Assembly (NCBI GenBank): GCA_036646055.1
Contig: JAVXMY010000005.1
Location: 80,782 to 144,781, forward strand
Direction of reading: 5' to 3'
Origin: JAVWMQ01 sp036646055
GTDB taxonomy: Bacteria > Bacillota > Clostridia > Peptostreptococcales > Anaerovoracaceae
Length of the DNA stretch: 64,000 bases
Shown here: positions 1-8,863 of the stretch, in pieces
Numbering within the stretch: the stretch's first letter is position 1
How the letters are laid out: every line of letters starts with the position of its first letter
Position numbers and translations under genes: made by a program
The notes under the pieces: model-generated
Told to the model about the DNA's origin: nothing
What the model saw: the letters and a program-made list of their open reading frames with translations, nothing else
Databases searched by the model: none

Positions 1-166
1 AAAGGTTGGAGATGTATTGAGCCAAGGAGATACTCTTCTTGGAACTTTATACACAAATGATCAAAGTAAGTTTGATGTGGCTGAAAATTTATTTAGGGAA
101 GCATACTCTTTAGAGCCTAAGGGAAGCAAAATATTTAAGGCTAAACTTATTAAAGAAGTACTATAA
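1..166 (+). CDS. pdp: Pyrimidine-nucleoside phosphorylase, C-terminal end (partial)
   Basis: Only the last 54 codons lie in the window, read in the frame beginning at base 2 and ending with TAA at 164-166. The peptide starts KVGDVLSQGDTLLGTLYTND and has the glycine-rich beta-hammerhead look of the C-terminal domain of pyrimidine-nucleoside/thymidine phosphorylases, which split thymidine, uridine or deoxyuridine with phosphate in nucleoside salvage. The catalytic alpha/beta domain is upstream of the window. A biotinyl-like domain of another enzyme would share the KVGD...GD pattern, but the tail with FREAYSLEP fits the phosphorylase better. I saw no terminator directly after it. Confidence 0.72.
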   Translation, partial: KVGDVLSQGDTLLGTLYTNDQSKFDVAENLFREAYSLEPKGSKIFKAKLIKEVL

Positions 167-192
167 CTATGTGAATACTCAATTTGCTCTGT

Positions 193-221
193 TTGACATG
201 TTGGCTAATGTAATATAAAAT
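193..221 (+). promoter_or_regulatory. Sigma-A promoter for the SH3/glucosaminidase gene
   Basis: TTGACA at 193-198, a 17-base spacer and TAAAAT at 216-221, about 40 bases upstream of the start codon at 263. It separates the surface-protein genes from the nucleoside phosphorylase. Confidence 0.75.
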
Positions 222-262
222 AAGTTGAAAGAGATTTGCTTTACTAGGAAGGTGAAGATGTT

Positions 263-2068
263 ATGATAAAGAAGTTTAAGGAGTTCCTGAGCATTACAAT
301 TGCAATAACTATGGTATTTACTATGGCAAATTTTGATTTTGCAAATGGGGCAGGATATGTTGATTATAAGCCTGATAAGAAGGCTGTTACTACGGAAAAT
401 GTTAATGTTAGAAATAGCTATTCAGAAAAAGCTGATAAAATTGGTCTTCTTAAGAAGGGGACTAAGATTACTGTTTATGGATACAGAAATTTTGGTAAAT
501 ACAAGTGGTATAAGGTAAAGGTTAACAATAAATACGGGTATTCTGTTAGTAATTTTATTAAGATAACTGGTACAGATTCTTCTGGCAGCAACGGCGGTGA
601 TAAAGTTTATAATTATACAAAGGGCGTTAAATACGGTAAGGTTTTAGAAAACATTAATGTAAGATCTGGCCCGTCTACTAAATATAAGAAGGTTGGTTCA
701 TACAAAAAGAACAAAGAAGTCAAACTGTATGGATATAAGCAAGTTGGTAAAGAAAAATGGTATCGTGTTAAGATTAAAAGCGGTGCTGATGGTTATGTTT
801 ATTCAAAATATGTAAAGAATTTAGGTTATTCAAACGAAGGCTCTGAGCCAGATAAACCAACTATTTCAGATTTTGAACAGAATTTAATTAATGAAGGATT
901 TTCATCAGACTATAGAAGAAAGTTAATGGAAATTCATAAGGAACATCCTCAGTGGATTTTTAAGGCTCATAAAACTGGACTTGATTTTGAAGGTGCAGTT
1001 AAGAGTTCGACTACTCCTGGCAGAAATGTTGTTTCTCCATCATCTCCAGATTATCAGAGATCATATGAAGAAAATACATATGACTTTACTAAGGGTAAAC
1101 ATTATACATTTGATGGTAGATGGATTGCAGCCCATAAGTCTGTGATAGCTTATTATATGGATCCAAGGAATTTTCTTGATGGGGTAAATATTTATCAGTT
1201 TTTAGATAATCATTTTGATATTAATACACAAAGTAGAGATACTGTTCAAAAAGTTGTTTCAGGATCATTTATGGATAATGATGAATATATAAATATGATT
1301 TTTGAGTCAGCCCAAAGTGTAGGGGTTAATGCCAATGTATTAGCTTCTTCATTGTTACAAGAACAGGGTTATAAAGGAACTAGTGGTTTGATTTCAGGTA
1401 AATATGAAGGCTATGAGGGATATTATAATTTCTGTAACATTGGTGCATATACTAGTGGCGGAATGACTGCAACTGAAAGAGGGTTGTGGTATGCTAAAGG
1501 TGGCAATGATGGGTCTACTTCCTATGGAAGGCCTTGGGACACAAAACTAAAAGCTATTTCTGGGGGAGCAATGTACTATAAACAAAACTATGTTGATAGA
1601 AACCAGAATACACTTTATACAAAGAAATTCAATGTTATGAATGGAATGAGTAGCCATGAATATATGTCTGGAGTTTTTGCGGCAGCATCAGAAGGCCAGC
1701 ATTTATCTAAGGCCTTAAGCGGTAACGATAATTATCCTCTTATATTCTATATACCGACATTTTACAATATGCCAAGTAGTCCAGCTAGCATGGCAACATA
1801 CGGTAGCAATAACAATGTATTAGATTCTATTAGCGTAGATGGTTATTCACTAAATGAAACATTTAATAGATATGGATATTTCTATACTTTAACTGTTCCT
1901 AGAAGTGTTAATGCAATTAAACTTAACGCTGTTGCAAATGATAGTGCAGCTTCAGTTAAAGGTGTTGGAACAATAAACTTAAGTAGTCATACTAAGACTG
2001 TAAAAATTGTTGTTACATCAACAAGTGGATTTACTAGAACGTATAATTTGACAATAAATAGAGAGTAG
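263..2068 (+). CDS. Exported SH3 / glucosaminidase / cadherin-like cell-wall hydrolase
   Basis: A 601-residue secreted protein. Residues 1-30 form a signal peptide. Two bacterial SH3 (SH3b) repeats follow at about 40-100 and 125-187, each with the ENVNVRN / ENINVRSGPSTKYKKVG type start, and they probably bind peptidoglycan. Residues about 205-500 resemble LytD-type beta-N-acetylglucosaminidases (GH73-like), with the likely catalytic glutamate in SSLLQEQG near residue 367 and the downstream NFCNIGAY and GRPWDTK motifs. Residues about 520-601 look like a cadherin-like beta-sandwich ending FTRTYNLTINRE. It should cleave glycan strands outside the cell. The start ATG has AGGAAGGTG upstream. The gene behind starts 5 bases after the stop, so the two are probably co-transcribed. 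Domain family is fairly secure; exact bond specificity is inferred. Confidence 0.85.
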   Translation: MIKKFKEFLSITIAITMVFTMANFDFANGAGYVDYKPDKKAVTTENVNVRNSYSEKADKIGLLKKGTKITVYGYRNFGKYKWYKVKVNNKYGYSVSNFIKITGTDSSGSNGGDKVYNYTKGVKYGKVLENINVRSGPSTKYKKVGSYKKNKEVKLYGYKQVGKEKWYRVKIKSGADGYVYSKYVKNLGYSNEGSEPDKPTISDFEQNLINEGFSSDYRRKLMEIHKEHPQWIFKAHKTGLDFEGAVKSSTTPGRNVVSPSSPDYQRSYEENTYDFTKGKHYTFDGRWIAAHKSVIAYYMDPRNFLDGVNIYQFLDNHFDINTQSRDTVQKVVSGSFMDNDEYINMIFESAQSVGVNANVLASSLLQEQGYKGTSGLISGKYEGYEGYYNFCNIGAYTSGGMTATERGLWYAKGGNDGSTSYGRPWDTKLKAISGGAMYYKQNYVDRNQNTLYTKKFNVMNGMSSHEYMSGVFAAASEGQHLSKALSGNDNYPLIFYIPTFYNMPSSPASMATYGSNNNVLDSISVDGYSLNETFNRYGYFYTLTVPRSVNAIKLNAVANDSAASVKGVGTINLSSHTKTVKIVVTSTSGFTRTYNLTINRE

Positions 2069-2073
2069 GTTTT

Positions 2074-2670
2074 ATGGGAAATAAAATATTAATAATTTGT
2101 ACTGTTATATTATTATTAGTGCCATCATTTGCTTTTGCAAAGGATGATGTATCTATTGGTATACAAAGTAGTACTGGAAGTGAAAATGTTGTTACATTTA
2201 AGATAAAGTACTTAAATAAAAACGTGGATTCAGTAGAAGCCTTGTTTAAATATAACGTTGATAAATTAGAATATGTTTCTGGCGGGACTAGCTCTGGAAA
2301 TACAGGGGAAGTATTTCTGAAAGGTGCAGATGGAAAGACAGACTTTGATTTGAAATTCAAAGGTAAAGGAACAAAAAAAACATCCATCACACTAGTTACA
2401 GAAAAAGCCTTAAATATTAATGGCAAAGCTATTAATATTAAGGATAAAACCAAGACTGTAGCATTAATTCAAGGCGGTGTTGCTGAGGAAAATAAATCTG
2501 TTACCGAAGAGGCTACTAAAAAAGAAGATATAATAACAGAGGATGTAATTGAAGAACCATTAGAAAGCAATATGAGAAATACTATAATAGTATTTGGATC
2601 TTTCTTTGCCCTTTGCATTCTTGGAGTTTTCATTGTATCTTTAATATATTTTCAAAAAAAGAAAAAATAG
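2074..2670 (+). CDS. Membrane-anchored surface protein with cohesin-like domain
   Basis: A 198-residue protein with a signal peptide (residues 1-22, ending FAFA), one beta-rich domain at about 25-130, an acidic, lysine-containing linker, and a C-terminal membrane helix at about 170-192 followed by a KKKK stop-transfer tail. The beta domain has the cohesin/CBM-like pattern: alternating hydrophobics, then VDSVEALFKYNVDKLEYVSGG, then a later FKGKGTKKTSITL strand. This resembles cohesin modules, which in cellulosomes bind dockerins, but no dockerin partner is evident here. There is no LPXTG sorting motif; anchoring is by the hydrophobic helix. It follows the glucosaminidase gene by 5 bases, so a joint role at the cell wall is likely. 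The ligand is unknown. Confidence 0.68.
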   Translation: MGNKILIICTVILLLVPSFAFAKDDVSIGIQSSTGSENVVTFKIKYLNKNVDSVEALFKYNVDKLEYVSGGTSSGNTGEVFLKGADGKTDFDLKFKGKGTKKTSITLVTEKALNINGKAINIKDKTKTVALIQGGVAEENKSVTEEATKKEDIITEDVIEEPLESNMRNTIIVFGSFFALCILGVFIVSLIYFQKKKK

Positions 2671-2671
2671 T

Positions 2672-2714
2672 AATAAAAAACTTTCCTAAATTCTAAAGGA
2701 AAGTTTTTTTATTG
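2672..2714. terminator. Bidirectional intrinsic terminator
   Basis: The arms AAAAAACTTTCCT and AGGAAAGTTTTTT form a long AT-rich hairpin with T-runs on both strands. It lies between the convergent cohesin-like gene and the M29 aminopeptidase gene. Confidence 0.85.
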
Positions 2715-2715
2715 A

Positions 2716-3825
2716 TTATAATAGATTTTCTGGGTTTAAGGGTTTTAGTGAATCAATTAGGAAGATACCATCTTTTCTAATTAATTGATCATCAAAGTAA
2801 ACTTCACCGCCGCCGTAATCTTCTCTTTGAATCATTACTAAATCCCAGTGAAGGGCAGACTTGTTTCCATTAAAGGCATCTTCATAAGATGCTCCAGGAG
2901 TTAAATGAAAACTTCCTGCAATTTTTTCATCAAATAGTGTATCCTTCATAGGATGAAGAATATAAGGGTTAACTCCAATTGCAAATTCTCCGAAATATCT
3001 TGACCCTAAATCTGTATCTAGGATTTCATTGATACGTTCTGTATTATTAGAAGTTGCCTTAATAATTTTGCCATTTTCTACTTCAAAAACAATATCACTA
3101 AATGTAAAGCCTTGTTCTTCAGACAAGGTATTATAAGAGATAATACCGTTAACAGAGTCTTTAATAGGGGCAGTATAGACTTCACCATCAGGAATATTAC
3201 ATCCGCCATCACATTTAACAGCAGGAATACCTTTAATGGAAAATGAAAGATCGGTACCTGGGCCTACAAGTCTGACTTTGTCTGTCTTGTTTATTAAATC
3301 AACTAAATTATCCATGGCCTTACTCATTTTGTTATAATCCAAAGTACAAACATTAAAGTAGAAGTCTTCGAATTTTTCAAGACTCATATTAGAAAGTTGA
3401 GCCATAGCATAATTAGGATATCTAAGAATAACCCATTTGGTGTTATTTACCCTATAATCTAAAACTTGAGAAAGTACTTTGTAGTATAAATTTAAATTTT
3501 GTGATGGAACATCAGATAGTTCAGCTGTGTTATCGTCGGCACGAACACCAATATATGCATCCATTTGTTTCATTTGTACTAAATCAACTTCTAGGATTGA
3601 TTCTAGCTGTGGCTGGCTAATGTCCAAAAGTAGTTCTCTTTTAATTGTGCTATCTGTAATTTTAACAAAAGGGATTCCTTTTGCTTTATAAACTTCTTTG
3701 ACTAATTGCTTAATAAGAGCCTTTGAAGAAGTTCCAATAGCATCTATTAATACTTTTTCTCCTTCTTCAATTTTACAAGAGTAATTTACTAATAACTCTG
3801 CTAATTTATTTATTCTATTATCCAT
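2716..3825 (-). CDS. M29-family aminopeptidase
   Basis: A 369-residue cytosolic metallo-aminopeptidase of the AmpS/PepS/aminopeptidase T family (peptidase family M29), which trims N-terminal residues from short peptides using a divalent metal pair. Recognisable pieces are the N-terminal NKLAELLVNYS segment typical of the family, the GTDLSFSIKG region, and the C-terminal stretch with FGEFAIGVNP, HLTPGASYEDAF and HWDLVMI that carries metal-binding residues. Length fits the roughly 370-410 residues of the family. It is the last gene of a minus-strand operon and overlaps the 3' end of the pseudouridine synthase gene by 8 bases, with its ribosome site inside that gene. With pepF at the head of the same operon it points to peptide turnover. 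Confidence 0.88.
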   Translation of the reverse strand: MDNRINKLAELLVNYSCKIEEGEKVLIDAIGTSSKALIKQLVKEVYKAKGIPFVKITDSTIKRELLLDISQPQLESILEVDLVQMKQMDAYIGVRADDNTAELSDVPSQNLNLYYKVLSQVLDYRVNNTKWVILRYPNYAMAQLSNMSLEKFEDFYFNVCTLDYNKMSKAMDNLVDLINKTDKVRLVGPGTDLSFSIKGIPAVKCDGGCNIPDGEVYTAPIKDSVNGIISYNTLSEEQGFTFSDIVFEVENGKIIKATSNNTERINEILDTDLGSRYFGEFAIGVNPYILHPMKDTLFDEKIAGSFHLTPGASYEDAFNGNKSALHWDLVMIQREDYGGGEVYFDDQLIRKDGIFLIDSLKPLNPENLL

Positions 3826-4729
3826 TAAACTTCTCCAATTTCTTTAATAATTCAGCCATATCTGTAGGTAGGGGAGCATCTAGTTTTAGATGCGCATTTG
3901 TAACTGGGTGATAGAAACTTAAGTGAGCAGCATGTAGTGCTTGTCTTTCAATTAAGTGTATTTTTTCACCACCATATAAATGATCTCCCACTATAGGATA
4001 GCCTATATGACTTAAATGAACTCTTATTTGATGAGTTCTTCCTGTTTCTAGTGTTAGTTTTACTAAAGTGTAGCCCTTGTTGTATCTTTGGATTACTTCA
4101 TAATGGGTAACGCAGGGAGAACCTTCAGGAGTTACTGCTCTAGCAATTTTATTTGGATCTGGTCTACCTATAGGTAAATCGATTGTTCCATGGTCGTTTT
4201 CTATTATACCTATAACAATGGCAAGATACTGCTTTTTTACTTTATGTACTTTCATCTGTTTAACAAAACTATCCTGGCTATGAGAGTTTTTAGCTAAAGC
4301 TAATAATCCTGAGGTGTCCATATCAAGCCTATTTATAAATCGAATTTTAAAATGTTGATCATTATCAATCATATATTTAGCCACACCATTAGCAAGAGTA
4401 TGGCATGGGTGGCCATTTGTAGGGTGAACTACAATTCCAGGTTGCTTATTTAGAATCAATAAATCTGCATCTTGATATATAATATTAATAGGAATATTTT
4501 CAGGTTCAAAATGGCTTTTTTCTGTTGGTATTATTATGGTAATTTCGTCACCAGGCTTAGGTACAATCCAACTTGGAACTTTATTTCCATTTAAGAGCAT
4601 TCCTTCGTTCTTCTTGATTTTAGTTCTTAATCTAGAACTGAAATCAAATTTTTGTTTCATTATTGCTGTTATAGCAAGGTTGCTTTTAAAATCTTCTTCT
4701 GTAACAATATATTTAAAATCTCTAACCAT
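3818..4729 (-). CDS. RluA-family RNA pseudouridine synthase
   Basis: A 303-residue enzyme that isomerises uridine to pseudouridine in rRNA or tRNA. An S4-like N-terminal RNA-binding segment (about residues 15-70, LRTKIKKNEGMLLNGNK) is followed by the RluA catalytic domain with INRLDMDTSGLLALAK, which holds the catalytic aspartate, and the later ETGRTHQIRVHLSHIGYPIVGDHLYG signature split over two motifs (GRTHQIRVH and GYPIVGDHLYG). The usual HRLD is NRLD here, a variant that also occurs in the family. The substrate position cannot be read from sequence; RluD-like is the nearest description. It lies 10 bases downstream of nadK in the pepF operon. Confidence 0.9.
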   Translation of the reverse strand: MVRDFKYIVTEEDFKSNLAITAIMKQKFDFSSRLRTKIKKNEGMLLNGNKVPSWIVPKPGDEITIIIPTEKSHFEPENIPINIIYQDADLLILNKQPGIVVHPTNGHPCHTLANGVAKYMIDNDQHFKIRFINRLDMDTSGLLALAKNSHSQDSFVKQMKVHKVKKQYLAIVIGIIENDHGTIDLPIGRPDPNKIARAVTPEGSPCVTHYEVIQRYNKGYTLVKLTLETGRTHQIRVHLSHIGYPIVGDHLYGGEKIHLIERQALHAAHLSFYHPVTNAHLKLDAPLPTDMAELLKKLEKFNG

Positions 4730-4739
4730 ATTTCTCTTT

Positions 4740-5558
4740 CTATAAAAACTTAGATTTAACTTTATCCCAAAAATCGTAATCTGATAGACGCATAAGTTTA
4801 ACTGTTTTATCTGATAACTCTACTAAAATACTTTCAACATATTTAAATTCTTTGTGCATTCCATCAGCAAAAATAAATGTAGTTGGAGCATAACCATTGG
4901 TTTCAGGTAATAATTCCAAAGACAAATCTGATGGTAATAAAATGCTTGATGTAAAGGACCTAAATGCTGTTGAATTCATTGGGGCAATAGGAGTAACTTG
5001 AAGCAAACTTAGCCTTGGATCAACAATAGAACCGCCTAAAGAATAGTTATATGCTGTAGAACCTGCAGAAGTTGCAATTACAAGGCCGTCTCCACTAAAA
5101 CGCTCGATAAAACTACCATCAATTGAAATGTTATAATGAGCAGGATGGGTGTTTTCACCTCTGACAACAATTTCATTTAACCCAATTAATTCAGTAACAT
5201 TGCCATCTCTTGTTCTAATGGTAGCTTTAACTGTATTAAGTTCTTGTATAGAAAAACTACCTGATTTGTAATTGAAGATAAGGTCATCTAAATTATTAGC
5301 ACTTACTTCTTGGTAAAAACCCAAGTGTCCTGTATTTACTCCAATAATAGGAACATCAGGGAAGTTAAACTGGTGTATTGCTCTTAGCGTACAACCGTCA
5401 CCACCTACAGAAATAATTAGTTCTGAGTCTTTGAAGTTTTTTTCAATAGTAAAGTTGTTTGCGATTAATTTCTTTTCTAATATTTCTGTAGTTTCAATTG
5501 AAGCAGGTGTTCCATTGTTATAGACGCATATTTTGCGATCTTTGTTTTTAAGTTTCAT
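4740..5558 (-). CDS. nadK: NAD kinase
   Basis: A 272-residue cytosolic ATP-NAD kinase that makes NADP. The diagnostic GGDG motif is in SVGGDGCTLRAIHQF, followed by NTGHLGFY and the conserved GSTAYNYSLGGSIVDP segment that binds the nucleotide. Length is normal for the family. The ATG is preceded by TTAGGAGAAATT. It starts 8 bases after pepF and runs into the pseudouridine synthase gene with a 10-base gap, so all four minus-strand genes look like one transcript. Confidence 0.95.
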   Translation of the reverse strand: MKLKNKDRKICVYNNGTPASIETTEILEKKLIANNFTIEKNFKDSELIISVGGDGCTLRAIHQFNFPDVPIIGVNTGHLGFYQEVSANNLDDLIFNYKSGSFSIQELNTVKATIRTRDGNVTELIGLNEIVVRGENTHPAHYNISIDGSFIERFSGDGLVIATSAGSTAYNYSLGGSIVDPRLSLLQVTPIAPMNSTAFRSFTSSILLPSDLSLELLPETNGYAPTTFIFADGMHKEFKYVESILVELSDKTVKLMRLSDYDFWDKVKSKFL

Positions 5559-5566
5559 AATTTCTC

Positions 5567-7354
5567 CTAAATTAATTTTTCAAACTCATCTACTAGTTTA
5601 GAAAATTCCTCCATTGCCGTTTCAATAGGTTTTGGTGAACTCATATCAACTCCAGCAATCTTAAGGAGTTCTATAGGATGATCGGAATTACCTGTTTTAA
5701 GGAATTCTAGGTAGTCCTTAGAACCGTTTTTTAAAATTAAATCTGAAATTGCTGTAGCAGCAGAATAGCCTGTAGCATATTTATATACATAAAAAGCATT
5801 ATAGAAGTGTGGAATTCTAGACCATTCATATTTAATATAGTCATCATTGCCTAAGGCTTCTCCAAAATATTTTTTATTTAGCTTGTGGTATTCTTCACAC
5901 ATTAAATTAGCAGTTAAAGAATTACCATCTTCTACAGTTTTGTGAGTAAACTGTTCGAACTCTGCAAACATTGTCTGTCTGAAAAGGGTAGTTCTAAATT
6001 CTTCAAGGTGAAGATTAATTAGATACTTTTTCATATCAGGATCAGTTTCTTTGGCAATTAGATGTTTCATTAATAAGTTTTCGTTTACTGTTGAAGCAAC
6101 TTCTGCTGTAAAGATAGAGTGATCTCCATAAACAAATGGTTGATTCTCTCTAGTGTAACTAGAATGCATGGAATGTCCCATTTCGTGAATTATTGTAAAA
6201 ACATCTTTAAGTGTTTCAGAATAGTTTAATAGTATGTATGGATAACTGTCATAACTTCCAAAACTATATGCACCACTTGTTTTGCCCTGGTTTTCATAAA
6301 CGTCAATCCACCCCTGTGAAATACCTTCTTTCATTCTAGAAATGTATTCATCACCAAGAGGTCTTAAAGCATCTTCAATAATATCAATACCTTCTTCAAA
6401 AGTTATTTTTCTATCAGGTATTTTAACCAAAGGTACGTAGATATCGTACATTTTTAATTGATCTACACCTAAGATTTTCTTTCTAAGATTTATATACTTA
6501 TGTAAAGCAGGTAAGTGCTTATTGACTACAGAAACAAGATTATCGTAAACAGAAAGAGGTATGTTATCGCCAGATAAAGCTGATTCTATGGCAGAATTAT
6601 ATTTTCTAAGTTTTGCGGATACTGTATCTGTTTTGGTATTGTAGTTATATGTAGTTGATATAGTATTTATTAAATCCTTATAGGAAGTATACATTTTAGT
6701 ATAAGCTTCTTGACGAATTTCTCTATTATGGCTTTCCATAAAGTTTATATAGTTACCATGAGTTAGGGTTACTTGGTCTCCATTTTCATCAGTGATTTGG
6801 CCAAACTTAATATCTGCATTATTTAGCATAGTAAATATATCGTTTGTACTTGATGTAATTTCACCCATTTGCGCTAAAATATTTTCTTCTTGTTTGCTTA
6901 GTATATGTTCTTTTTCTCTTAAAACATCTTTGATCAAAAACTCATAAGTTTTTAATTTTGGGCTTTCTTCAAGATAAAGTAACAAAATATTTGAATCTGT
7001 TTCTGTTAATTCAGGTAAGAAGAAAGAGGTGTTTGCACTTACTTTGGCAATTATTTGTCCTGATTTATCGCACATTGCTTGATATTTTTCATTTGAATTA
7101 TCTTCATCTCTTCTCATTCTAGAATATACAAAGGCTTTTTCTACTTTCATCCATATTTTATCTCTTGCAATTAAAGCTTCAGTTAAAATCATATGATTAC
7201 TCGTAAGAACTCCCTTATAGGCTGCAAATTCTTCAGAGAGTCTTAAAGCTTCATTTAAATCTTCTTCCCATAGTTTTTCATCTGGATACATAGCTTCAAT
7301 ATTCCATTTGTACTTTTTATCTATTTCATTACGTTTTTTTACTGTTTTACTCAT
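5567..7354 (-). CDS. pepF: Oligoendopeptidase F
   Basis: A 595-residue M3B zinc endopeptidase that cuts short cytosolic peptides. The HEMGH zinc motif is at about residue 390 in TIIHEMGHSMHSSY, with the downstream glutamate in SIFTAEVASTVNE. The N-terminal helical domain (KYKWNIEAMYPDEKLWEEDL) and C-terminal HFYNAFYVYKYATG motif are typical. The ATG is preceded by GGGAGG, a strong ribosome site. It is the first gene of the pepF-nadK-pseudouridine synthase-M29 operon, divergent from murI across an 80-base gap. Confidence 0.95.
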   Translation of the reverse strand: MSKTVKKRNEIDKKYKWNIEAMYPDEKLWEEDLNEALRLSEEFAAYKGVLTSNHMILTEALIARDKIWMKVEKAFVYSRMRRDEDNSNEKYQAMCDKSGQIIAKVSANTSFFLPELTETDSNILLLYLEESPKLKTYEFLIKDVLREKEHILSKQEENILAQMGEITSSTNDIFTMLNNADIKFGQITDENGDQVTLTHGNYINFMESHNREIRQEAYTKMYTSYKDLINTISTTYNYNTKTDTVSAKLRKYNSAIESALSGDNIPLSVYDNLVSVVNKHLPALHKYINLRKKILGVDQLKMYDIYVPLVKIPDRKITFEEGIDIIEDALRPLGDEYISRMKEGISQGWIDVYENQGKTSGAYSFGSYDSYPYILLNYSETLKDVFTIIHEMGHSMHSSYTRENQPFVYGDHSIFTAEVASTVNENLLMKHLIAKETDPDMKKYLINLHLEEFRTTLFRQTMFAEFEQFTHKTVEDGNSLTANLMCEEYHKLNKKYFGEALGNDDYIKYEWSRIPHFYNAFYVYKYATGYSAATAISDLILKNGSKDYLEFLKTGNSDHPIELLKIAGVDMSSPKPIETAMEEFSKLVDEFEKLI

Positions 7355-7434
7355 TCAATCCTCCCGGCTATTGTTTACATTGTTTAATACATGTTGTAGA
7401 ATATATTATACACGAAAATGAAAGGAATTTAAAT

Positions 7435-8244
7435 ATGGATAATCGACCAATAGGTTTTTTTGATTCAGGATTAGGTGGACTTACATGTATACCTTATTTA
7501 ATGGACAAAATGCCTAATGAAAAAATAATATATTTCGGTGATACTGCTCGTACTCCCTATGGGTCTAAAGCCGTTTCTACAATAAAAAACTTCTCAATGC
7601 AGATTGCAGATTTTTTGGTAAGTCATGATGTTAAAATGATTGTAATTGCATGTAATACAGTTAGTGCAACATGTCTTTTGGATATACAAAACAAATATCC
7701 GGATATACCAGTTGTTGGCATTATTGAACCTGCAGCCATTGCTGTTGCAGAGACTTGTGGGGTTTCAAATAAGATTGGAGTAATAGGAACTAAAGTTACA
7801 ATTTCATCTGAAGCTTATAAGAATGAAATAAAAAAGTACAATCATAATTTAAGCGTTTATGAAAAGGCTTGTCCAGCATTTGTACCTTTAATAGAAGAGG
7901 GGATTATCAAAAACGATATAATGGATCTAACTATTGAATACTATATGGATGATTTTATTTTAGAAAACAGAATTGATACTATAGTTTTGGGATGTACACA
8001 TTATCCTCTTTTGGGAACTAACATTAAGAGAAAATACCCAAATCTTAAAATTATTAATCCTTCTCAAGTTATAATTAATAAAATTGAAAGAATTTTGAAG
8101 GATAAAAATATGCTTGCTATGCCATCAGAAATGGAAAACGTATTTTATGCAAGCGACTTGTCAGAAAACTTCCTAAAGATGATAGATAGGATTTTTGATG
8201 AAACAAATGTTAAGGTTAAATTTAAGAATTTAGATATAGACTAG
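7435..8244 (+). CDS. murI: Glutamate racemase
   Basis: A 269-residue enzyme converting L- to D-glutamate for peptidoglycan. Seen motifs: IGFFDSGLGGLT at the N terminus, YFGDTARTPYGSK, the first catalytic cysteine in ACNTVSATCL, and the second in LGCTHYPLL. Both active-site cysteines are present. It heads a plus-strand gene run (murI to dgt) whose later members start with overlaps or gaps of only a few bases. The ATG is preceded by AAAGGA. Confidence 0.96.
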   Translation: MDNRPIGFFDSGLGGLTCIPYLMDKMPNEKIIYFGDTARTPYGSKAVSTIKNFSMQIADFLVSHDVKMIVIACNTVSATCLLDIQNKYPDIPVVGIIEPAAIAVAETCGVSNKIGVIGTKVTISSEAYKNEIKKYNHNLSVYEKACPAFVPLIEEGIIKNDIMDLTIEYYMDDFILENRIDTIVLGCTHYPLLGTNIKRKYPNLKIINPSQVIINKIERILKDKNMLAMPSEMENVFYASDLSENFLKMIDRIFDETNVKVKFKNLDID

Positions 8245-8263
8245 TTTAAAAATGGAGGACAAT

Positions 8264-8863
8264 ATGGCACTTGATAAATTATTAGAGATTATAGATATAG
8301 AACAACCTACAGAGTTTCAGTTTTTTGAAAACTTTGCAGACTTAATGGAAACAGAGTATATATTTTCTGTAGATGATTGCTATGAACTTTTTAGAGAAGT
8401 TAACAGAGAAGAAGTAATTGATATAATAAATAATTATTTTGAAGAATTATTAGATGGGATTCCAGATGATAAGACTGATTTTTATACTCTTTTAGATACT
8501 ATTAAACTTTCTTTGATGGGTCTTCTTAAAGCTGAAGATGACCAGGCTAGTCTCGTTCATTTTTCAGAAGAACTAACAAGATTTAAAGATTGGTATTCTA
8601 AGGATTCAAAAGTAATATTAAAAAAGATTGATACTTTAGAAGAAGTTACAGTATCAATTAGAGATGCAGTTGTTACATCTAGATTAGAAGCATTAAATGG
8701 TGAAAAGTACCATTATGACTTCGATGAATGTTTAGAATATGAATTAGACGAATTCATATTAAGTTATGGTGATTTAGCGGCTCAGTCAGATTATGACAAT
8801 GGTGATAATTCTGATTTAATTGATAACGGATATGTCTACGATGATGAAATGAGGAATAATTAA
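8264..8863 (+). CDS. Acidic protein of unknown function
   Basis: A 199-residue soluble protein that I do not recognise. I placed the start at the ATG at 8264 (MALDKLLEI) because a GGAGG ribosome site sits 5 bases before it; an in-frame ATG at 8252 overlaps that site and is unlikely. The protein is strongly acidic, with Asp/Glu throughout and a C-terminal tail rich in Asp, Asn and Tyr. It has predicted helices but no signal peptide, membrane segment or metal motif. It follows murI by 19 bases and its stop overlaps the start of rarD, so it is translated within the murI operon. No function can be assigned. Confidence 0.7.
   Translation: MALDKLLEIIDIEQPTEFQFFENFADLMETEYIFSVDDCYELFREVNREEVIDIINNYFEELLDGIPDDKTDFYTLLDTIKLSLMGLLKAEDDQASLVHFSEELTRFKDWYSKDSKVILKKIDTLEEVTVSIRDAVVTSRLEALNGEKYHYDFDECLEYELDEFILSYGDLAAQSDYDNGDNSDLIDNGYVYDDEMRNN

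Noticed and set aside
2034..2453. 139-codon open frame on the minus strand
   Set aside because: Antisense to the cohesin-like gene, which has its own signal peptide and is adjacent to its operon partner.
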